Shown here: in pieces, positions 17,320-25,304 of the stretch
Position numbering within the stretch: the first letter of the stretch is position 1
Layout of the letters: each line of letters opens with the position of its first letter
Source: Planctomycetaceae bacterium
Lineage (GTDB): Bacteria > Planctomycetota > Planctomycetia > Planctomycetales > Planctomycetaceae
Assembly: GCA_017795105.1 (NCBI GenBank)
Contig: CP051247.1
Location: 3,678,001 to 3,742,000, forward strand
Length of the DNA: 64,000 nt
Direction of reading: 5' to 3'
The notes under the pieces: model-generated
Told to the model about the DNA's origin: nothing
The model's database searches: none
What the model saw: only the letters and a program-made list of their open reading frames with translations
Translations under genes and position numbers: made by a program

Positions 17320-18561
17320 ATGTTCTTCCTCATCCCGATTGGAACCGACGCCCCGATCTACCACTGGCCCTACGGGACGGTGGCGCTGATCGTCATCAAC
17401 ACGCTGCTCTTCTTTCTGGTTCCCGATCCGTCGATCTTCGCGATGCACTACGGGGGTGGAGTCAACCCGATTGAGTGGGTGACCGCCAGCTACATGCATG
17501 GCGATATCTTCCACCTCGTCGGGAATATGATCTTCCTCTGGGGCTTCGGCATCATCATAGAGGGAAAGATCGGCTGGCTGCAGTTTCTCACCGTGTATAA
17601 CGTGATCGGGTTTCTGCAGAATTCGCTGCTGCAACTGCTGATGCCGCTGCTCGGTCTGGCCGAACCGGGGGATGCCTCACTGGGAGCTTCCAATGCCATC
17701 TATGGATTGCTGGCGATGGCACTGGTGTGGGCTCCGAAGAATGAGCTGACCGTCTTCCTGTTCATCTTCATGATCAAGATCATTGCCCGGGTCTTCGATT
17801 GTTACATCCTCACATTCGGCATCTTCTACATCGGCTTTCAATTCACTCTCGCCTGGCTCTGGGGATTCCGCCTCAGCAGTGAGATGCTGCATCTCGCGGG
17901 TGCCTGGGTTGGCTTTGTCATCGGCCTGCTCTATCTGAAGCTGAAGTGGGTCGATTGTGAGAGCTGGGACCTGATTTCGTATATTAAGAACGAGCACGGC
18001 AAGTCTCGCTGGGAGCAGCCGGTCAGCATGCTGCCAACAGTCGATTATCAACTCAAGGAAAAACGTCCGAAGAAAAAGAAGAAGAAAGCCCGCCGGAAGG
18101 ATCCGCTCGATGAACTGGAGCCGATCGATGGACAGGGTATTGTTAGCCGGAAGACGAAACGGATCGAGCGGATTCGTCAGCTTCTGGCGGAAGGCAAGCC
18201 GAGTGCCGCGGCAACCGAGTACGACAGTGCTCAGCAGCGCTACGGAGAATTCGCGCTATCGGCTCCTGATCTGCTGAAACTGGCGAAAGGGCTGGCCCGG
18301 CAGAATCAGATGGTGCAGGCGATTCCGTATTTCGAGCAGTTCGTTCAACGGTTTCCCGACATCTCGGACGATGCCCGCCTGAAGCTCGCCTTCATTTACA
18401 TCACCGAGCAGGAACGCCCCCGGGCAGGACTCCGCATGCTCAGTGGCATCTCGCCCGATGCCCTCTCGCCCGAAAAACTGAAGAAGCGAATGGCACTCGA
18501 ACGGCAAGCCAATCTGCTGATTGAAGAGGGCGTGCTCGAGATCGAAAGACCGAACGGGTGA
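17320..18561 (+). CDS. Rhomboid-family intramembrane protease with TPR-like tail
   Basis: Rhomboid proteases cleave membrane proteins inside the bilayer with a Ser-His dyad. The membrane domain spans about residues 1-215 with six or more hydrophobic segments. The conserved HGDIFHLVGNMIFLWGFG motif lies near 60-80. The catalytic Ser is in GASNAIYG near residue 124, and the His is near 190 in MLHLAGAWVGF. The usual second Gly after Ser (GxSG) is replaced by Asn, which is seen in some family members. From about 245 the protein becomes a Lys-rich cytosolic linker, then a helical TPR-like tail of about 140 residues (PDLLKLAKGLARQNQMVQAI and PDISDDARLKLAF). The GNAT gene overlaps the stop codon. 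Confidence 0.85.
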   Translation: MFFLIPIGTDAPIYHWPYGTVALIVINTLLFFLVPDPSIFAMHYGGGVNPIEWVTASYMHGDIFHLVGNMIFLWGFGIIIEGKIGWLQFLTVYNVIGFLQNSLLQLLMPLLGLAEPGDASLGASNAIYGLLAMALVWAPKNELTVFLFIFMIKIIARVFDCYILTFGIFYIGFQFTLAWLWGFRLSSEMLHLAGAWVGFVIGLLYLKLKWVDCESWDLISYIKNEHGKSRWEQPVSMLPTVDYQLKEKRPKKKKKKARRKDPLDELEPIDGQGIVSRKTKRIERIRQLLAEGKPSAAATEYDSAQQRYGEFALSAPDLLKLAKGLARQNQMVQAIPYFEQFVQRFPDISDDARLKLAFIYITEQERPRAGLRMLSGISPDALSPEKLKKRMALERQANLLIEEGVLEIERPNG

Positions 18562-19019
18562 TCGAATACTACCGCGGGCAGCACCGACAGATCGCCGAGA
18601 TTTTCTACGACGCCATTCACAACGTTGCTTCCGCCTGCTACGAGCCGGAGCAGATCGCCGCCTGGGCTCCGTTGCCGATCAACTACGAACGCTGGAGATG
18701 GCGCTGCGAGCTGAAGCGGCCCTTCGTGTATCTCGTCGACGACAAGGTGGTCGGCTTCATCGAACTCGACAGCGATGGTCACATCGACTGCCACTACGTC
18801 CGCAGCGATTACGCGAGACGCGGCATCGGCGGGATGCTGCTTGAACACGTCCTTCAAATTGGCGACGAGCTTCAACTCCCGCTCCTGTATGTTGAGGCGA
18901 GTCATCTGGCCAAAGGACTGTATCTGAAGCACGGCTTCGAAGTCGTCCGCCCGAACGTCGTCGAACGAAACGGCGTTCAACTCGATAACTGGATCATGGA
19001 GCGCCGCATCAAAACGTAA
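18558..19019 (+). CDS. GNAT-family N-acetyltransferase
   Basis: The protein transfers an acetyl group from acetyl-CoA to an amine substrate. The CoA-binding motif A is RRGIGGMLLEH near residue 93, preceded by the strand DGHIDCHYVRSDY, and the C-terminal strand is YLKHGFEVV. The start is a GTG that overlaps the TGA of the rhomboid gene (GTGA), a layout that usually means translational coupling. The stop TAA at 19017-19019 is formed with the first bases of the following repeat. The N-terminal part carries aromatic residues (CYEPEQIAAWAP) common in this superfamily. The substrate cannot be named. Confidence 0.85.
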   Translation: MIEYYRGQHRQIAEIFYDAIHNVASACYEPEQIAAWAPLPINYERWRWRCELKRPFVYLVDDKVVGFIELDSDGHIDCHYVRSDYARRGIGGMLLEHVLQIGDELQLPLLYVEASHLAKGLYLKHGFEVVRPNVVERNGVQLDNWIMERRIKT

Positions 19020-19271
19020 CGGCGGCATTCCTGCCGCCGAGAACGCTCGGCCTGGAATGATGGTGCGAGAACATTGATTGTCGGGTGTGGAGAGTTTCAA
19101 CGTCCGCTTTGAAGTCACGTCCTTTCGGCGGCAAGATGCCGCCGCTACGAAGGGCGCAACGCTCTGGAACAGTGCAATCGCATTCGAATCCCAACCCGAA
19201 ACGTCAGTGAGGGAATCGCGCCGTGCTTCTTCGCTGATCCACCCGTTGAGGGTGTGTCAACGCGACCAGAT
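19016..19271. repeat. GC-hairpin-ended repeat, family B copy 1
   Basis: This unit recurs at 19272 with a period of 256 bases. It begins with GTAACGGCGGCATTCC then TGCCGCCG (hairpin) and contains near 19130 the second hairpin CGGCGGCA-AGA-TGCCGCCG followed by CTACGAAGG. The hairpin ends resemble family A (3916-4232, 35279-35587), but the core between them is different. The first bases overlap the GNAT stop codon. Confidence 0.8.
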
Positions 19272-19488
19272 GTAACGACGGCATCCTGCCGCCGAGAACG
19301 CTCGGCCTGGAATGATGGCGCGAGAATAGTGATTGTCGGGTGTGGAGAGTTTCAACGTCCGCTTTGAAGCCACGTCCTTTCGGCGGCAAGATGCCGCCGC
19401 TACGAAGGGCGCAACGATCTGGAACAGTGCATTCGCACTCGCATCCCAACCCGAACCGTCAGTGAGGGAATTGCGTCGTGCTACCTCG
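19272..19488. repeat. GC-hairpin-ended repeat, family B copy 2
   Basis: Second copy in the same orientation, about 95 percent alike over 217 bases by eye; similarity fades after 19488. Together the pair fills most of the gap before the heme-binding dehydrogenase gene. The rest, 19489-19643, holds no gene that I can support. Confidence 0.8.
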
Positions 19489-19643
19489 TTGACGCTTCGG
19501 GTTAACACGACAACGCATCACGCTGTTCTTCACTGAATTGATGTCTCGTGCGGTCGCACGGTACCATCAGCGATGATTGATCTATGGTCCGCCAGTTTGA
19601 TAGCGGGTCGATTTGCCATCGTGATTCAGAGCCGAGGGATATC

Positions 19644-22600
19644 GTGAACTGTCGAGGCATTATCTGGCGGACGTCTGCACTGGTTCTCGGTCTTCTCGCG
19701 GCTACGGCTAACGCCGCCGAACCGAGTTTTCCTGAGGTCATCAACACGCAGCCAAATGGCGAGGAACCGACGACGCCACAACAGGCGGCTGCAGCGATCA
19801 CCGTTCCCGATGGCTTCCGCGTCACACTGTTTGCCGGCGAGCCTGATGTCTCGCAGCCGATCTCGATGGAGATGGATGATCGCGGTCGTGTCTGGGTGGC
19901 TGAGTGTTACACCTACGGCGGACGTTCTTACGACAACACGCTGCGGGACCGCATCGTCATTCTCGAAGATGTGGACGGCGACGGCGAGCACGACAGGCGG
20001 ACGGTCTTCTGGGATCAGGGGGATCGCCTCACCAGTGTGCTTCCGGGCTCGAACGGCTGCTGGATTCTGAACGATGGCACGTTGTCGTGGCTTTCCGATG
20101 AGAACGGCGACGATCGCGCTGACGGCGAGCCGCAGGTGTTTCTGGAAGGCTTCGACAAGAATCAGGTCGGGCACAACATCGTTAATGGGTTGATGTACGG
20201 CCCGACCGGCTGGATTTACGGGCGGCACGGCATCCAGGCGACCTCCGTAGTGGGGCGTCCCGGAGCAACACTGGAAGAGAAGACGAGCCTCAACTGTTCG
20301 ATCTGGCGGTTCCATCCACGGGATCATCGTTTTGAACTCGTGACTGAAGGAACGACCAATCCGTGGGGCTCGGACTACAACGAGTACGGCGACTTCTTCT
20401 TCACGAACAATGTCATCGGGCACGCCTGGCATGCGATTCCCGGTGCTCACTTCAAGCGGATGTATGGAGCCGATTCCAATCCGCATTTCTATGAACTCAT
20501 CGATCAGCACGCCGATCATTATCACTGGGACGCGACATCATCGAAGTGGTCCGACAGTCGGGATGCTTCGGGCATTCATGGGGAACTTGGCGGCGGACAT
20601 TCGCATTGCGGCGGGATGATCTATCTCGGCGACAACTGGCCGTCGCAGTACCGCGGGCAGCTCTTCATGTGCAATACGCACGGACGTCGGGTGAATTGCG
20701 ATGCAATCGTGCGGCACGGAGCAGGTTATCAACTCCGGCATCGGCCCGACTTCCTGTTCGCCAACCAGCCATGGTTTCGGGGCGTTGGAATCATGTATGG
20801 GCCGGACGGCGGAGTCTACGTGAGTGACTGGACCGATCTTGGCGAATGCCACGACAGCGATGGAGTCCACCGCACGTCCGGACGCATCTACAAGGTGACT
20901 TACGGTCGTCCCGCGTTGAAGAAAGTTCCCGACCTCGCCGCGATGAGTAATGAAGCGCTCTTCAGTCTGCAGGCGCACGACAACGACTGGTTCTGCCGGC
21001 ATGCCCGCAGGATTCTGGTGGATCGATCTTCGAAAGCGAACGAGTCGCCGGCGTCCTCTGATGAGTTGTTAACAGAGCTTTCCGGAGAGACCACGAACGC
21101 TCTTCGCCTCCTCTGGACCTGGGCGGCGCTCGGACAGCTTTCTCCAGAACAGCTCCTCAGTCTGCTGGACAATGACGATGAATACATTCGCTCCTGGGGC
21201 ATCCGGTTGATTGCCGACGATCAGGCGACAGATGTTGAGATCTGGAAGAAACTCATAGAAGACGCCCGGTCGGAACAGTCGGCTTATGTGCGATTGACGC
21301 TGGCCTCGGCTGTGCATTCGATGCCGGTCGAGTTCCGGCTGCGAATGGCGGAGGCTCTGTTGCAGCACGATTCCGACGAAGCCGATCATGATCTGCGACT
21401 GATCCTCTGGTACGGCATTGAACCAGCTGTGGAGAAGTATCCCCGGCAGGCTCTGGAGCTGACTCGTTTCGAGACCGCGCGCAAACTGCGGACGTTTACC
21501 GCCCGCCGGTTACTCCATGAATATGCCACGCAGCCGGAGGTCGGGCCGCTGCTGGTCGCGACGCTGTTGAAATCGGAGAACGAAGAACAGCTTTCCGACC
21601 TGCTTCAGGGAATGACGGCTGCCACGCGGGGAGTGCGTCAGTTGCCGGCTCCGCCGGGCTGGGCGGCTGTTGTCGCTAAGTATGGAGATGTGCCGGAACC
21701 GAAACTTCAGGCGTCGCTTCGGGAGCTCTCGCTTGTCTTTGGTGATGGCCGGGCGATCGACGAGTTGTTCAAGATTGTCACGAACGATGACGCGACGCCC
21801 ATCGACCGGATTAATGCCCTGAATGTGCTGGCCGATCGCCAGCCGGACGGGCTTCTGCCGGCATTGAAGAAATGGGTCAACGATCGCGTGCTTGACGCCG
21901 CGGCTCTCACCGCGTTGGCCCGTTATGAAGATGCCGAGATCCCCGAACTGATTCTCAGTCGGTACAGCCGGTTCCGTCACGATGCCTGCACCGCGGCGAT
22001 GGAAACGCTCTGTTCGCGACCGGCGTATGCGGAAGCCCTGCTGAAGGCATTGAAGGCGAATCGACTTGGAGACGCCCAGCTGTCTGCCTCGCAGGCACGG
22101 CAGATCGCGCAGTTCGAAGTCCCGGAACTCAACGACCTGTTGACCGAAGTCTGGGGAACGCTCAATCAGACTTCGGCTGAGAAGCAGAAGAGAATCGCTT
22201 CACTGCGAGACACACTGACCATCGAGGCGCTTGCGACGGCCAATCTCGCTCAGGGGCATGCCCTCTTCGAGAAGACCTGCTCGTCCTGTCACAAACTGTT
22301 CGGCGAGGGCAAACCACTCGCTCCGGATCTGACGGGGGGCAATCGGAAGAATCTCGACTATCTGCTGGAGAACATCGTTACTCCCTCAGCAATCGTGCCG
22401 AATCAGTACCGGATGTCGACATTCGTGCTGAATTCCGGCCGCGTCGTGAACGGCGTTATCAAGAACGAGACCGAACAGACGGTCCTCGTGCAGACGGAAA
22501 AAGAGGAGATCGCGATTCCTCAGGACGAGATCGAACTCGTAAAACCGTCGAATCTGTCGCTGATGCCGGAGGGGCTGATTGACCGGATGACGACCGAACA

Positions 22601-22661
22601 GATTCGCGATTTGATTGCCTATCTGCAGGGAGACGGGCCGTTGCAACCCGCCAGTAAATAG
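19644..22661 (+). CDS. Secreted membrane-bound-dehydrogenase-like protein with C-terminal heme-binding cytochrome c domain
   Basis: I take the GTG at 19644 as the start: it is preceded by GAGGG and is followed by a signal peptide (ALVLGLLAATANA). An ATG at 19584 is the alternative. Domain order is typical of the planctomycete/verrucomicrobial PVC family: a beta-propeller-like dehydrogenase domain (GFRVTLFAGEPDVSQPISM, then VWVAECYTYGGRSYDNTLRDR, DVDGDGEHDRRTVFW), a HEAT-like helical middle (about 480-830), and a C-terminal cytochrome c with CSSCH near residues 879-883 and the Met ligand possibly in LSLMPEGL. It acts in the periplasm in sugar or alcohol oxidation with heme electron transfer. 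The substrate is unknown. At 1005 residues the length is normal for the family. Confidence 0.9.
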   Translation: MNCRGIIWRTSALVLGLLAATANAAEPSFPEVINTQPNGEEPTTPQQAAAAITVPDGFRVTLFAGEPDVSQPISMEMDDRGRVWVAECYTYGGRSYDNTLRDRIVILEDVDGDGEHDRRTVFWDQGDRLTSVLPGSNGCWILNDGTLSWLSDENGDDRADGEPQVFLEGFDKNQVGHNIVNGLMYGPTGWIYGRHGIQATSVVGRPGATLEEKTSLNCSIWRFHPRDHRFELVTEGTTNPWGSDYNEYGDFFFTNNVIGHAWHAIPGAHFKRMYGADSNPHFYELIDQHADHYHWDATSSKWSDSRDASGIHGELGGGHSHCGGMIYLGDNWPSQYRGQLFMCNTHGRRVNCDAIVRHGAGYQLRHRPDFLFANQPWFRGVGIMYGPDGGVYVSDWTDLGECHDSDGVHRTSGRIYKVTYGRPALKKVPDLAAMSNEALFSLQAHDNDWFCRHARRILVDRSSKANESPASSDELLTELSGETTNALRLLWTWAALGQLSPEQLLSLLDNDDEYIRSWGIRLIADDQATDVEIWKKLIEDARSEQSAYVRLTLASAVHSMPVEFRLRMAEALLQHDSDEADHDLRLILWYGIEPAVEKYPRQALELTRFETARKLRTFTARRLLHEYATQPEVGPLLVATLLKSENEEQLSDLLQGMTAATRGVRQLPAPPGWAAVVAKYGDVPEPKLQASLRELSLVFGDGRAIDELFKIVTNDDATPIDRINALNVLADRQPDGLLPALKKWVNDRVLDAAALTALARYEDAEIPELILSRYSRFRHDACTAAMETLCSRPAYAEALLKALKANRLGDAQLSASQARQIAQFEVPELNDLLTEVWGTLNQTSAEKQKRIASLRDTLTIEALATANLAQGHALFEKTCSSCHKLFGEGKPLAPDLTGGNRKNLDYLLENIVTPSAIVPNQYRMSTFVLNSGRVVNGVIKNETEQTVLVQTEKEEIAIPQDEIELVKPSNLSLMPEGLIDRMTTEQIRDLIAYLQGDGPLQPASK

Positions 22662-22738
22662 AGACTTTGTCAGAGTCTGTCCGGCGGTGAAAACCACAAA
22701 ATCGAACGATTCTTTCAGACATCAGACGGCGAATCGGT

Positions 22739-22744
22739 TACAAT
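22739..22744 (+). promoter_or_regulatory. Candidate -10 box before the coiled-coil membrane gene
   Basis: TACAAT lies 56 bases before the ATG at 22800, in the 138-base gap after the dehydrogenase gene. The -35 region (TTTCAG, near 22713) is poor. A similar TTACAAT occurs before nhaA. Confidence 0.3.
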
Positions 22745-22799
22745 TCCCGTAAGTCTGTTCACGTCCGCGTTCTGCGACTGCATATTTCGGGAGGTTCTG

Positions 22800-24191
22800 A
22801 TGCCGAACTCTCAGCAATGGATTCACCGACACTGGCGACGCCTGCAATGGGGGCAGTTTCTCGGAATCTGTGCCGATCGGCTGGCAGCGACGTTCATCGG
22901 GATCGGCTGCGCGATTCTGCTCATCAAACTGTTCATCCCCGCCCTCTGGCCCTACGCCCCTGCTCTGCTGCTGTTCCTGGCGGCTGTACCCGTTTGGTCC
23001 TGGTTCTCGATTCAAAAGCGGCAGTTCTCGCACGAAGAAGCAACCGCGCTGCTCGATCAGAAACTGTCGGCGGGCGGGCTGCTGATGACGCTTTCCGAAG
23101 CGCCCGATGAGGAATGGGCTCGTCGGCTGCCTCAGGTCGAAGAGCTCTGGCGGAATTCGCTCCCTCGGATTCGCCCCAAACGCTTCGTCTCGATGACGGC
23201 TGTGCCCTGCATTTTTGCGTTGCTCACCTGTCTGGTGCCGATCCGCGAGTTTTCCGAAGTGATGGCGAAGCCGCGTGAGGTCTCTCGCGAGACAACCGAA
23301 GAACTCGAATCGATGCTCGAGACGCTCGAAGAAGCCGAGATTCTCGACGAGAAGGAAAAGGAAGAGCTCAAACAGGAACTCGAACAGTTCATTCAGGAAA
23401 CCAAAGACCAGCCGCTGACTCACGAGCAGTGGGAAACGGCCGACTCGCTGCGGCAGCAGATGCAACTGAGCTGGCAGAAAAACGAACGGAGCCTCGAGTC
23501 GGCTTCCGCCGCGATCGAAGAACTGCTTTCCGAGATGGCCAATCAGGGCGAACTCTCGGCAGAACAGTTGGAACAGCTCGAATCAGCGTTGGGTGAGAAT
23601 CTCTCTTCACTGGCCTCGAAAGCCTGTAATGGGGAATGCCCCGGAATGTCGGAATCATTGAAGAAGGCTCTGGAGAACGCGGCCAAATCGGGCAAGCTCG
23701 GTTTGCCGGAAGACGGAGCCGCTCGCGAAAAGATGCTGAATGAGTTGAAGGAGCATCTGAAAAGCGAATCGGAACGACTCGCCAAACAGCGGAGTGAATG
23801 CAAGGGGCTTTGCCAGGGCGATGGAAATGGTCAGGGCGATTGCCAAGGCGAGGGAAACAAGCCCGGCAAAGGCGGGATCTCTCGTGGCCGCGGCGATGCC
23901 GCGATGGTCTGGGGAGAAGAATCGGACCTGTCCAATACGAAGTTCAAAGAAGTTGTTCTTCCACCCGGCACGCTGGAAGATCCCAGCGACGAAGTGCAGG
24001 GGATCACGTATCGGGAACCCGAAGTGAAGCCGGCCGATTCAGCGGCCCGCAATCCGCTTCGTGATTCCGATCCCGCAGCCGGCAAGGCGACGTGGAATCG
24101 GAAGCTGAGCCCGAAACATCGCGATGTGGTTCGGAAGTTCTTCAACTCGGAGAATCGCCCCGCTGAAGTGCCCGACGACGGAGCACTCTGA
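22800..24191 (+). CDS. Membrane protein with long coiled-coil tail
   Basis: The 463-residue protein has two N-terminal hydrophobic segments (about 32-50 and 52-70), a third near 138-152 (VPCIFALLTCLVPI), then a strongly charged coiled coil from about 160 to 330 rich in Glu, Lys and Leu. Residues 335-365 are Gly-rich (CQGDGNGQGDCQGEGNKPG), and the end is polar. The start has GGGAGG upstream. This fits the transmembrane scaffold proteins that accompany MoxR ATPases in planctomycetes, although the usual DUF4175-like name is only an inference. It is the first gene of a same-strand series (MoxR, membrane protein, ABC ATPase, ABC permease). The gap to the MoxR gene is 63 bases. Confidence 0.8.
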   Translation: MPNSQQWIHRHWRRLQWGQFLGICADRLAATFIGIGCAILLIKLFIPALWPYAPALLLFLAAVPVWSWFSIQKRQFSHEEATALLDQKLSAGGLLMTLSEAPDEEWARRLPQVEELWRNSLPRIRPKRFVSMTAVPCIFALLTCLVPIREFSEVMAKPREVSRETTEELESMLETLEEAEILDEKEKEELKQELEQFIQETKDQPLTHEQWETADSLRQQMQLSWQKNERSLESASAAIEELLSEMANQGELSAEQLEQLESALGENLSSLASKACNGECPGMSESLKKALENAAKSGKLGLPEDGAAREKMLNELKEHLKSESERLAKQRSECKGLCQGDGNGQGDCQGEGNKPGKGGISRGRGDAAMVWGEESDLSNTKFKEVVLPPGTLEDPSDEVQGITYREPEVKPADSAARNPLRDSDPAAGKATWNRKLSPKHRDVVRKFFNSENRPAEVPDDGAL

Positions 24192-24254
24192 TCGTCCCGC
24201 TGATTGACCTGCACTATTTGACGTGACCAACTGAAAGAGACGGAGTCGCTCTGC

Positions 24255-25289
24255 ATGAATGAGACAAACGCCGGTGGACTGCTGACCCCGGAAGAAGTGA
24301 CCGCTGCCCGCGAAGTCATCGACCGTCTACTCGGCGGACTGGGACGGGCCATTCTGGGGCAGGATCAACTGCTGCGACTGGCTGTGACCTGCATTCTGGC
24401 TCGCGGGCATCTGCTGCTCGAAGGTCTTCCGGGACTTGGGAAAACCGAGCTCGTGAAGTCGCTTTCGACATTGATGCACCTCTCCTTCCGTCGCGTGCAG
24501 TTCACGCCCGATCTATTGCCGGGCGATATTGTTGGATCGCCGATTCTGGAAGAACAGGACGGAACGCGGCGGCTTGTGTTCCACAAAGGCCCGATCTTCG
24601 CGAATTTGCTGTTGGCCGATGAAATCAACCGGGCCACGCCGAAAACGCAGTCCGCTCTGCTTGAAGCGATGCAGGAACGCCGCGTGACGGTGATGGGCGA
24701 AACCCATCAGTTGCCGCAGCCGTTCTTTGTCCTGGCGACCCAGAACCCAATCGAACTGGAGGGAACCTATCCCCTGCCGGAAGCTCAGCTCGATCGCTTC
24801 ACGTTCAAAATTAACGTGGAAGGAATCGGTGCTGATACGCTTCAGCAGATCATTACCAAGCGACGCCACGGCGAGCCGCCTGTGTTGGAGCCGATTGTTT
24901 CCGGCGATGATCTGGCTCAGCTGTTCGAACAGGTCGATCGCGTGCATCTGCCGGAAGCGGTTGCCAATTACATCGCCCGTCTCGTCTCGGCCACACATGC
25001 CCGTTACGAAGACTCCCCCGAGTTCGTCAAGCAGTTCGTTCGCTTCGGAGCCTCCCCTCGAGCGGCCATCGCACTGGCGAACACGTCCCGGGCAGCGGCT
25101 CTGATTGCCGGCAAACCGAACGTCGGGTTCGATGAAGTCAAATTCGTCGCGCCGAGCGTCCTGTCGCATCGCATTATTCTCGATTATGCCGCCCGAATGG
25201 ATGGCTGGGACAACATTTCGCTGATCCGCGAGCTCGTTCAGACCGTTCCTCAGGTGGGACGCGAGATTCCCGCCGACGTGCGCGTGTAG
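24255..25289 (+). CDS. MoxR-family AAA+ ATPase
   Basis: MoxR ATPases are chaperone-like motors that help assemble or activate enzyme complexes, usually with a vWA partner. The AAA+ domain shows Walker A GLPGLGKTE near residues 58-66, the family strand ILGQDQLLRLAVTCILARGHLLLEG just before it, Walker B LLADEINRA near 120 and sensor 1 LATQNPIELEG. The C-terminal lid ends with DEVKFVAPSVLSHRIIL. The protein is 344 residues, normal for the family. It sits between a coiled-coil membrane protein and a large secreted/membrane protein. A DUF58 or vWA gene, which often follows moxR, is not found in the next few kb. GGAG lies 11 bases upstream of the ATG. Confidence 0.9.
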   Translation: MNETNAGGLLTPEEVTAAREVIDRLLGGLGRAILGQDQLLRLAVTCILARGHLLLEGLPGLGKTELVKSLSTLMHLSFRRVQFTPDLLPGDIVGSPILEEQDGTRRLVFHKGPIFANLLLADEINRATPKTQSALLEAMQERRVTVMGETHQLPQPFFVLATQNPIELEGTYPLPEAQLDRFTFKINVEGIGADTLQQIITKRRHGEPPVLEPIVSGDDLAQLFEQVDRVHLPEAVANYIARLVSATHARYEDSPEFVKQFVRFGASPRAAIALANTSRAAALIAGKPNVGFDEVKFVAPSVLSHRIILDYAARMDGWDNISLIRELVQTVPQVGREIPADVRV

Positions 25290-25304
25290 AACTCTTCTCC
25301 AATC

